Below, piece by piece: positions 1 to 6,544 of a stretch of DNA of 40,544 nt. The stretch spans positions 1 to 40,544 of the IMG/VR virus record IMGVR_UViG_3300025869_001808; one strand, given 5' to 3'. The notes beneath the pieces were generated by a model. It made no database searches. It was not told the origin of the DNA and was given only the letters and a program-made list of their open reading frames with translations. The position numbers and the translations under genes were made by a program. The DNA comes from a virus. How positions within the stretch are numbered: position 1 is the first letter of the stretch; each line of letters starts with the position of its first letter.

Positions 1-1
1 T

Positions 2-637
2 AATAAGGATAATCCTTTCATTGAATTGTTTTTTCATTTTGGTTTGAATAACAAAACCTATTTATCACCAATCTCTTTTGGTCGTCCAGACCCAATTGAA
101 GAGTTTGCTCAGAAACTAAAAACAAGTGGAAACAGAGAAGAGTATCAGATGGCTCGTAAGTTAGAAGCCAAGATGAGAACTTTTGCTCCTGTTATTGTTA
201 GAGGTGAAGAGACTCAAGGTGTTCGTTTTTGGGGATTTGGTAAGACGGTCTATCAAGAATTACTTTCTGTAATAGCAGATCCAGACTATGGTGATATCAC
301 AGACGCTGTTAGTGGTCGTGATGTATCAGTAGAGTTTATTACTGCTGAAGAAAGTGGTGCTTCTTTTCCTAAGACTACCATTCGTGTTAAACCTAATCAG
401 AATCCTATCGTAGAGGATAAAGCACAATTGGAAAATCTCTTAGAAAACCAAAAAGACATTACTGAATTATATCAGGAATTATCTTATGAGGAGCTAACAG
501 ATGTTCTTAACACTTGGTTGAATCCAGATGATACATCAACCGAGAGTGGAACTCAGACTGAAGCTTCGTCAGTAGTAGCTGAAACAGCAAAAGTTGAAGA
601 TGCTAGTGCTGCATTTGATGAGTTATTCAATAAGTAA
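2..637 (+). CDS. 32: Single-stranded DNA-binding protein, T4 gp32-like (5' truncated)
   Basis: The reading frame is open to the window edge, so the N-terminal part (including the basic N-terminus needed for cooperative binding) lies outside; an internal TTG at 26 is not the real start. What remains resembles the second half of marine T4-like gp32: the segments SFGRPDPIEEFA, VIVRGEETQGVRFWGFGK and DPDYGDITD, then a linker, then an acidic Ser/Thr/Glu-rich tail ending DASAAFDELFNK. In T4, gp32 coats single-stranded DNA and its acidic C-terminus recruits replication and recombination partners; the acidic tail here fits that. It lies directly upstream of uvsX, its partner in recombination. The structured RNA at 646-736 begins 8 nt after its stop codon. 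The call rests on family resemblance and gene context; the DNA-contact core cannot be checked in full. Confidence 0.8.
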   Translation, partial: NKDNPFIELFFHFGLNNKTYLSPISFGRPDPIEEFAQKLKTSGNREEYQMARKLEAKMRTFAPVIVRGEETQGVRFWGFGKTVYQELLSVIADPDYGDITDAVSGRDVSVEFITAEESGASFPKTTIRVKPNQNPIVEDKAQLENLLENQKDITELYQELSYEELTDVLNTWLNPDDTSTESGTQTEASSVVAETAKVEDASAAFDELFNK

Positions 638-645
638 ATAAAGTG

Positions 646-736
646 TAGTGGGTGTTGAAGCCAACACTAATAAAACCGAGTGTGTAAGTCTAATAGAGGA
701 ACACTCCGTAGACAACAAAGCCGGACACACCCACTA
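646..736 (+). ncRNA. Putative structured RNA / leader element with H-type pseudoknot, between gp32 and uvsX
   Basis: The two ends are perfectly complementary: TAGTGGGTGT (646-655) and ACACCCACTA (727-736), a 10-bp closing stem. Inside, GAGTGT (678-683) pairs with ACACTC (701-706). GTCTA (688-692), in the loop of that hairpin, is complementary to TAGAC (709-713) just past its 3' strand, which is an H-type pseudoknot. A competing hairpin, GTGTTG (652-657) with CAACAC (662-667), would use part of the closing stem, so two alternative folds are possible. The element ends 7 nt before the uvsX Shine-Dalgarno (GGAG, 744-747). T4 gene 32 mRNA has a leader pseudoknot that nucleates gp32 binding, so translational control by gp32 is one reading. 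A free-standing small RNA is another. No covariation could be tested. Confidence 0.5.
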
Positions 737-753
737 TCTAATAGGAGAAATAT

Positions 754-1851
754 ATGTCAGTTAAAGACGATTTAGCTGGGGTTCTTGCCGACTCTTTAAA
801 TAAGAAATTCAAAGATTATAAGGTTGCTTATTTTTTAGATGGCGCACAAGAAACACCAACAGATATCAAAGAGTTCATTTCAACAGGTTCAACAATGTTA
901 GACTTAGCAATTTCAAATCGCCCTAATGGTGGTATTGCAGTTGGTAGGATTACAGAACTGAATGGATTGGAGAGTAGTGGTAAATCATTAGTGGGTGCTC
1001 ACCTACTTTCAGAGACTCAAAAGAAAGGTGGTGTCGCTGTTTATATAGATACAGAGACAGCAGTAAGTGAAGATTTTCTACAAGTTATAGGTGTCGATAT
1101 AAACAATATGTTGTATCTACATTTAGAAACTATCGAAGATGTCTTTGAGGCTATCGAAGAGATTGTAACAAAAGTAAGAGAATCAGATAAAGATAGGTTA
1201 GTAACAATCTTAGTTGATTCATTAGCAGCTGCTTCTACGAAAGTGGAATTAGATGCTGACTTTGATAAAGATGGTTGGGCTACTTCAAAGGCTATTATCA
1301 TATCAAAGGCTATGAGAAAGATTACTCAGATGATTGGTAGACAAAGAGTTGCTTTGGTATTTACTAATCAATTGAGGGTAAAATTAGGTGCTATGTTTGG
1401 TGATCCTTATACCACATCAGGTGGTAAGGCTCTTCCATTTCACGCATCAACTCGTGTTCGTCTGAAGAATAAAGGTCAGATAAAAGATACCAAAAAGAAT
1501 GTTATTGGTATGACTATTCTGGCACAAGTAATCAAAAATCGTTTGGGTCCTCCACTTAGAAAAGCAGAGTTTCCACTCTACTTTGAAAGTGGTGTAGATG
1601 ATGAGGGTAGTTGGTTGCATGTTCTAAAAGAACATAAGTTAGTAAAAGTTGGTGGTGCTTGGTATACTATGAAAGACCATAATGGAGAAGAGATAAAGTT
1701 TCAATCCAAAGATTGGTCTGAAAAGTTAGAAGATGAAGATTTCAAAGACTATTGTTACAAATTGATTTGTGATAAAGTCATACTGAAATACACCAAAGCT
1801 GATTTAGGTATCGATGAAGTAGAAATAACGGAAGAGGTTTTAGGTGACTAA
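754..1851 (+). CDS. uvsX: UvsX RecA-like recombinase
   Basis: ATP-dependent strand-exchange protein that forms filaments on gp32-coated single-stranded DNA and drives recombination-dependent replication and repair. The RecA fold is clear: Walker A GLESSGKS at residues 71-78, the following VAVYIDTETAVS segment (RecA-type catalytic Glu region), Walker B TILVDSLAA at about 151-159, and the DNA-binding loop region with FTNQLRVKLGAMFGDPYTTSGGKALPFHAS. At 365 residues it is close to T4 UvsX (about 390). The ATG at 754 has a clean GGAG at 744-747. Its last 8 nt overlap the next gene, which suggests translational coupling with the nuclease. The pairing of uvsX, a FEN-type nuclease and a gp41 helicase matches T4-like replication and recombination modules. 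A host RecA is unlikely given this context and the UvsX-like length. Confidence 0.93.
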   Translation: MSVKDDLAGVLADSLNKKFKDYKVAYFLDGAQETPTDIKEFISTGSTMLDLAISNRPNGGIAVGRITELNGLESSGKSLVGAHLLSETQKKGGVAVYIDTETAVSEDFLQVIGVDINNMLYLHLETIEDVFEAIEEIVTKVRESDKDRLVTILVDSLAAASTKVELDADFDKDGWATSKAIIISKAMRKITQMIGRQRVALVFTNQLRVKLGAMFGDPYTTSGGKALPFHASTRVRLKNKGQIKDTKKNVIGMTILAQVIKNRLGPPLRKAEFPLYFESGVDDEGSWLHVLKEHKLVKVGGAWYTMKDHNGEEIKFQSKDWSEKLEDEDFKDYCYKLICDKVILKYTKADLGIDEVEITEEVLGD

Positions 1852-2875
1852 TGCTCGATACTTATCGATACTTGAAGAAATAAAAAAGAATGGTGGCAAT
1901 ACAGAGTCAGAAAATCCTGATGATAAGGTATTGGTTATAGATGGACTAAATACATTCATAAGATGTTTTAGTGCTATACCAACTCTCAATGATGACGGCG
2001 CTCATGTTGGGGGAATAGTTGGTTTTCTAAGGTCAGTCGGATATGCTATCAAGACAATTAGACCTACCAGAACCATTATAGTATTTGATGGTAAAGGTGG
2101 GTCTAACCGTCGAAAGAAGTTATTTCCAGAGTATAAAGCTGGTAGAAATATGTCTAAGAGATTGAACAGGACATACGACTTCAACAATAAAGAAGATGAA
2201 CATCAATCAATGCTTCTTCAGATTACTAGAGTAGTAGAGTACTTAGAATTTTTACCAGTAACTACTATTACTATAGGTGGTATAGAAGCTGACGACACAA
2301 TGGCTTATGTAACTAAGCAGCTTCTAACGCAATCAAAGATAGTTCTAATGTCTACAGACAAAGACTTTCTTCAGCTAGTAAATCATAGAGTATCTGTTTG
2401 GTCTCCTACGAAAAAGAAGATGTATGATCCTCCTAAAGTTTTAGAGGACTATGGGATACCATCACATAACTTTGCTGTATTCAGAGCAATAGATGGTGAC
2501 AAGTCTGATAACATAGATGGAGTTCGTGGATGGGGTTTGAAAACTATTCAAAAAAAGATTCCACTTTTACTCGAAGATAAGATACTTACTATAGAGGATG
2601 TAATCGGTGAAGATGAAAAACTCAAAGAGAATGAGGAGTTATTGAATAGAAACTATACATTGATGCAGTTAGACGAAGTGGATATTAGTATGTCTGCTAA
2701 AACTAAAATCATAGACAAGGTTAGAGGAAAAATAAATAGACTCAATAAACTAAAGTTTCAGAAAAGTTTTATTGAAGATAGGTTATTTGCCACATTACCA
2801 AATATGGATAGTTGGTTAGTTCAATGCTTTGGTAAGCTAAATGAAATGGCTGGAAAATCTAATGGGAAGAAATAA
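1844..2875 (+). CDS. rnh: 5'-3' exonuclease / flap nuclease, T4 RNase H (FEN)-like
   Basis: Structure-specific 5' nuclease expected to remove RNA primers and flaps from lagging-strand fragments. The FEN-family acidic residues are in order: VIDGLNT (D33), IVFDGKGGSNRR (D82) followed by the KKLFPEYKAGR clamp region, GIEADDTMAY (E148, D150, D151), STDKDFLQL (D172, D174), then the helix-three-turn-helix segment DGDKSDNIDGVRGWGLKT at about 217. Length 343 is slightly above T4 RNase H (305). The start is GTG, overlapping the uvsX stop by 8 nt, with GAAGAGG about 8 nt upstream. A 20-residue N-terminal extension precedes the core fold. The C-terminus overlaps the next small gene. RNase H in the T4 sense (FEN fold), not the E. 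coli RnhA fold. Confidence 0.88.
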   Translation: MTNARYLSILEEIKKNGGNTESENPDDKVLVIDGLNTFIRCFSAIPTLNDDGAHVGGIVGFLRSVGYAIKTIRPTRTIIVFDGKGGSNRRKKLFPEYKAGRNMSKRLNRTYDFNNKEDEHQSMLLQITRVVEYLEFLPVTTITIGGIEADDTMAYVTKQLLTQSKIVLMSTDKDFLQLVNHRVSVWSPTKKKMYDPPKVLEDYGIPSHNFAVFRAIDGDKSDNIDGVRGWGLKTIQKKIPLLLEDKILTIEDVIGEDEKLKENEELLNRNYTLMQLDEVDISMSAKTKIIDKVRGKINRLNKLKFQKSFIEDRLFATLPNMDSWLVQCFGKLNEMAGKSNGKK

Positions 2876-3041
2876 AAAGTATAACTCAGAAGAAGAAAAG
2901 AAAGAGGCTCAGAGAAAATGGTCTATGGCTTACTACAAAAAAAATAGAGCAGTTCTTCAGGCAAAAGCTAGAGAACGCTATCGTAAAAAAAGACAAATGC
3001 AAATAAAAGAAAAACAAATAAAAGAATTATATGGCGAGTGA
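2862..3041 (+). CDS. Small basic hypothetical protein
   Basis: A 59-residue, very lysine/arginine-rich protein (from the ATG at 2862; an in-frame ATG at 2841 would add seven residues inside the nuclease gene). The core YYKKNRAVLQAKARERYRKK is predicted helical and resembles a recurring Tyr-x2-Asn-Arg segment in small phage proteins and at the edges of some HNH endonucleases, but no HNH motif is present. It overlaps the nuclease upstream and the helicase downstream, so it is translated within the replication operon. Nucleic-acid binding is a reasonable guess from charge alone. T4 has the small recombination mediator gp40 between uvsX and gene 41, but I see no sequence basis for equating the two. 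Real gene likely; function unknown. Confidence 0.6.
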   Translation: MGRNKKYNSEEEKKEAQRKWSMAYYKKNRAVLQAKARERYRKKRQMQIKEKQIKELYGE

Positions 3042-4389
3042 AAATTTTAATTCCTTTGGTCCTTCCTTTCAGGCCAAAATAATATCATCACTTTTATCAG
3101 ACAATAAGTTTATACAAACAATAAATGACATATTAGAACCAGAGTTCTTCGATTCTGATGCTAATAAATGGCTGACAAAAGAAATAGCTAAGTACTTTAT
3201 GGAGTTTAGAAAGGCTCCTACATTGGAAGTTCTAAAAATAAAAATCAATCAAATGGATGACCAAATTCTAAAAGTATCTGTTGTAGAAAATCTAAAGGAT
3301 GCTTGGAGAAATATAGAAGCTACAGACTTAGAGTTTGTAAAACAAGAAACATTGGGTTTCTGTAAGAATCAAGTTATCAAAGAATCAATTATGCAATCGG
3401 TAGACTTATTAGAACAAAAGAAATATGATGATATAAAAGTTCTAATTGATGCTGCTATGAAAGCTGGTAGTGAAAGAGACTTAGGTCATGATTATATTAT
3501 TTCATTAGAAGAGAGACTTACATCATCGGTAAGGAATACTTTACCTACACCTTGGGATTCAATAACCAATGTAATGGATGGTGGATTAGCTGGTGGTGAG
3601 TTGGGAGTATTGGTTGCTCCTGCTGGTATCGGTAAGACTTGGTGTTTACAATCACTAGCTGCACATTTAGTAAAGCAGGGTAAGACTGTAGTTCATTATA
3701 CATTAGAATTGAATGAGGCTTACGTTGGACTAAGATACGATACAGTATTTAGTGGTACACCAACTGCTAATATAAAATACTATCAAGATGATGTACAGAA
3801 AGTTATTGATGGGTTAGATGGTAAGTTGATTATCAAATATTACCCAACTCGTTCTGCTTCAGTAAATACTCTGGCTGCTCATCTGAAACAAATGGAAATA
3901 CAGGAAATCAAACCTGATGTTGTTATAGTTGATTATGCTGATATTCTAAAACCAACCACATTCTATAAAGAGAAGAGACACGCTACTGGTGAAACTTATG
4001 AAAATCTTCGTGGTATGGCAGGTGAATTTGATATTCCAATATGGACAGCATCACAGGCTAATCGTAGTTCACTGGAAGAAGAAGTAATTGATGCTAGTAA
4101 AGTATCAGAGGATTATAGTAAGGTTATGACAGCAGACTTTGTTATGTCGGTTAGTCGTAAGGTAGAGGATAAGATTGCTAATACTGGTAGGGTGCATGTA
4201 ATCAAAAATAGATTTGGTGTAGATGGTATAACATTTCCTGCTGAAATTAATACGAATACAGGCAACATACAAGTATATGAATCGTCTACTGTCGGTGGAA
4301 AAGACACACAAGCAAAGATGGATAACAGTGAAGAATATCTAAGGAAAACTTTATCTCAAAAATACAAAGATTTAAATGGTTTTGAGTAA
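3031..4389 (+). CDS. 41: Replicative DNA helicase, T4 gp41 / DnaB family
   Basis: Hexameric 5'-3' helicase that unwinds the fork and pairs with the phage primase. An N-terminal helical domain (residues 1-160, with the typical ILEPEFFDSDANKWL and APTLEVLK segments) is followed by a RecA-type core: GGLAGGELGVLVAPAGIGKT carries Walker A at 196-203, VVIVDYADIL at 297-306 is Walker B, then the ASQANRSS sensor region at about 341-348 and a downstream arginine-finger region (HVIKNRFGVDGITF). Length 452 compares with about 475 in T4. The start ATG overlaps the previous gene by 11 nt. No primase (gp61) or helicase loader (gp59) is visible in this window, so those must lie elsewhere. Confidence 0.92.
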   Translation: MASENFNSFGPSFQAKIISSLLSDNKFIQTINDILEPEFFDSDANKWLTKEIAKYFMEFRKAPTLEVLKIKINQMDDQILKVSVVENLKDAWRNIEATDLEFVKQETLGFCKNQVIKESIMQSVDLLEQKKYDDIKVLIDAAMKAGSERDLGHDYIISLEERLTSSVRNTLPTPWDSITNVMDGGLAGGELGVLVAPAGIGKTWCLQSLAAHLVKQGKTVVHYTLELNEAYVGLRYDTVFSGTPTANIKYYQDDVQKVIDGLDGKLIIKYYPTRSASVNTLAAHLKQMEIQEIKPDVVIVDYADILKPTTFYKEKRHATGETYENLRGMAGEFDIPIWTASQANRSSLEEEVIDASKVSEDYSKVMTADFVMSVSRKVEDKIANTGRVHVIKNRFGVDGITFPAEINTNTGNIQVYESSTVGGKDTQAKMDNSEEYLRKTLSQKYKDLNGFE

Positions 4390-4456
4390 TATAAGTTGAT
4401 ATATATTATAATTATGATTGTTAAGAAAATAAGTTTACAAGGAGTAAAGGGGTAAA
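4390..4456 (+). promoter_or_regulatory. AT-rich leader of the reductase gene, possible promoter
   Basis: A 67-nt spacer, one of few true gaps in the first 9 kb. It contains TTGATATATATTATAAT around 4396-4412, which has a good TATAAT hexamer but no -35 at a usable distance, so it would need an activator or a phage-specific sigma. Near its end AAGGAG and GGGG precede the reductase ATG and give a strong ribosome-binding site. No hairpin terminator for the helicase transcript is seen. Confidence 0.3.
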
Positions 4457-6472
4457 ATGGAAAAATTTAAGTTGTCGGAAAATTTTATAAGTAAGTATAA
4501 AAGGAAAAAAGCTCCTTTTGGTTTTAATGGTTTGGGTGAATTAGTTTATATGAGAACCTACTCAAGAATCAAAGAAGATGGAAAGAATGAAAGATGGTGG
4601 GAAACTGTACAAAGAGTCGTAGAGGGAACTTACTCTATGCAAAAGAATCATATTGAATCACATCAATTAGGGTGGAATGCGTGGCAAGCTCAAAAAAGTG
4701 CTCAAGATATGTATGAGCGTATTTTTACTATGAAGTTTTTGCCCCCTGGACGCGGTCTGTGGGCTATGGGAACTCCCATCACAGAAAAAAAGGGATTATA
4801 CGCCGCCCTCAACAATTGTGCTTTTGTATCAACAAAAACAATCAAAGAAGATTACGCTAAACCTTTCTGTTTCCTTATGGACGCAAGTATGTTAGGTGTT
4901 GGCGTAGGATTCGATACAAAGGGCGCTGGTGAGATTATAGTAAAAGGGGTAGATAAGAACAAAGACGAACAAGTCTTTGAAATACCAGATACACGTGAGG
5001 GCTGGGTTGAGTCTCTTAGTCTTTTGTTGGAAAGTTACTTTCATGGAACTGCTTCTGTAAAATTTGATTATTCAAAAATAAGAGGTGCTGGTGAACCGAT
5101 AAGTGGATTCGGTGGTGTTGCTAGTGGATATGAACCACTTGAAGAAGTTCACATAGAAATATCAAAAATATTAGAAAAGAATAGTGGAGAACCAATTACA
5201 ATCACAACAATCGTAGATATAATGAATCTGATTGGTAAATGTGTTGTTGCAGGTAATGTTAGAAGAACTGCTGAGATTGTATTCGGAGACGCGGATTCAG
5301 AAGAGTATTTGGATTTGAAAAATTATAAAGTAAACCCACATAGGGAGCAATATGGATGGACATCTAATAATAGTATATTCGCAGAATTGGGTATGGATTA
5401 TACTGCCGCTGCCGAACGAATTGTGGATAATGGTGAGCCTGGATTTGCGTGGTTAGATAATATGAGACAATACTCTCGTATGAAAAATGGTGGTGATAAT
5501 AAAGACCACAGAGTTATGGGTGGTAATCCTTGTTTGGAACAATCATTAGAATCATATGAACTATGTTGCTTAGTAGAAACTTTTCCTGATAATCATGATG
5601 ACTTCGAAGATTATGCGAGAACTCTAAAGTATGCTTATCTTTATGCTAAAACAGTTACATTAGGAAGAACTCATTGGTCAGAAACTAATAGAGTTATGCT
5701 TCGTAATAGAAGAATTGGATGTAGTGTAAGTGGTGTTGCTCAATTCATTACTCATAGAGGTCTTGATGAACTAAAAAGTTGGCTAAATAATGGCTACGAT
5801 GTTATACAGGAATGGGATGGTATGTACTCTGATTGGTTTGCTGTACCAAAGTCAATCAAAACTACTTCAGTAAAACCATCAGGTACTGTTTCATTATTGG
5901 CTGGTGCTACGCCAGGTTTACATTATCCTGAAAGTAGATTTTATATAAGAAGAATAAGGGTTTCAAAACATTCAGAACTATTAGAACCTCTAAGAAAGGC
6001 TAACTACAAAGTAGAGCCCGCTTTTGGTTCAGAAGATACAACAATGGTTGTAGAAATACCTGTAGATGTAGGTGAGGGGATTAGGACAGCGGCTGAACTT
6101 TCGATTTGGGAACAATTCGGTTTAGCCGCTTTCTTACAAAGACACTGGGCTGATAATCAAGTAAGTTGTACAGTAACATTTGATCCAGAAACAGAAGCAA
6201 ATCAAATTGCTCCTTGTCTGAATTACTTTCAATATCATCTAAAAGGTATTAGTTTATTACCAAGGCATGATTATGGTGCTTATCAACAAATGCCGTATGA
6301 AGCAATAGATGAAAGTGAATATAATAAACAGATGGGTGGGTTAGGAAAGCTTTCATTTGGTGTGATACATAAAGAAGAAGCAAATGTAGAGAAATTCTGC
6401 GATGGTGATTTTTGTGATGTAGAAATAATACCAACAACTGGTGATAATGACGATCAAGAATATGCAAATTAA
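4457..6472 (+). CDS. nrdJ: Adenosylcobalamin-dependent ribonucleotide reductase (class II)
   Basis: Makes deoxynucleotides from ribonucleotides with a coenzyme-B12-derived radical, supplying phage DNA synthesis. The sequence matches the monomeric Lactobacillus-type triphosphate reductase: FLPPGRGLWAMGT (94-106), redox Cys121 in LNNCAFVS, GVGVGFDTKGAG, the NPCLEQ active site with radical Cys359 and Glu361, second redox cysteine Cys370 in ESYELCC, SVKPSGTVSLLAGATPGLHY (471-490), and a C-terminal relay pair Cys648/Cys653 in FCDGDFC. All catalytic residues are therefore present. At 671 residues it is somewhat shorter than the 739-residue model enzyme. T4 itself uses class I NrdAB; class II needs no oxygen or metal-loaded small subunit but needs cobalamin. 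The next gene is an outer-membrane TonB-dependent receptor, a family that includes cobalamin importers. Confidence 0.93.
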   Translation: MEKFKLSENFISKYKRKKAPFGFNGLGELVYMRTYSRIKEDGKNERWWETVQRVVEGTYSMQKNHIESHQLGWNAWQAQKSAQDMYERIFTMKFLPPGRGLWAMGTPITEKKGLYAALNNCAFVSTKTIKEDYAKPFCFLMDASMLGVGVGFDTKGAGEIIVKGVDKNKDEQVFEIPDTREGWVESLSLLLESYFHGTASVKFDYSKIRGAGEPISGFGGVASGYEPLEEVHIEISKILEKNSGEPITITTIVDIMNLIGKCVVAGNVRRTAEIVFGDADSEEYLDLKNYKVNPHREQYGWTSNNSIFAELGMDYTAAAERIVDNGEPGFAWLDNMRQYSRMKNGGDNKDHRVMGGNPCLEQSLESYELCCLVETFPDNHDDFEDYARTLKYAYLYAKTVTLGRTHWSETNRVMLRNRRIGCSVSGVAQFITHRGLDELKSWLNNGYDVIQEWDGMYSDWFAVPKSIKTTSVKPSGTVSLLAGATPGLHYPESRFYIRRIRVSKHSELLEPLRKANYKVEPAFGSEDTTMVVEIPVDVGEGIRTAAELSIWEQFGLAAFLQRHWADNQVSCTVTFDPETEANQIAPCLNYFQYHLKGISLLPRHDYGAYQQMPYEAIDESEYNKQMGGLGKLSFGVIHKEEANVEKFCDGDFCDVEIIPTTGDNDDQEYAN

Positions 6473-6544
6473 AATCGCGGACAGGCACGGTACACACCTG
6501 TATAAAAATGTGTCTATTCATAAACAAAAGCAAGGAGACAGATT
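6473..6544 (+). promoter_or_regulatory. Leader of the TonB-receptor gene, possible promoter
   Basis: A 72-nt spacer between reductase and receptor. ACAGG (6481-6485) and CCTGT (6497-6501) form a weak hairpin with an 11-nt loop and no following T-run, so it is not a convincing terminator. TATAAAAATG starts at 6501 and could be a -10 or a T4-late-like (TATAAATA) box. AAGGAG lies 7 nt before the ATG. It is too short for a cobalamin riboswitch and has no recognisable B12 box. Confidence 0.3.

Noticed and set aside
646-736. tRNA gene or known self-cleaving ribozyme in the gp32-uvsX spacer
   Set aside because: The closing stem length and the lack of a T-arm consensus or anticodon arm rule out a tRNA. 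I found no hammerhead core (CUGAUGA/GAAA) and no convincing pistol or twister consensus.
4396-4412. Standard sigma70 promoter before the reductase
   Set aside because: TTGATA and TATAAT are far too close together (a few bases instead of about 17) to act as -35 and -10.
6481-6501. Intrinsic terminator after the ribonucleotide reductase
   Set aside because: The ACAGG/CCTGT stem is short with an 11-nt loop and is not followed by a T-run.
6473-6544. Cobalamin riboswitch ahead of the TonB receptor
   Set aside because: The spacer is only 72 nt, far shorter than such riboswitches, and has no B12-box sequence; only a weak 5-bp hairpin is present.
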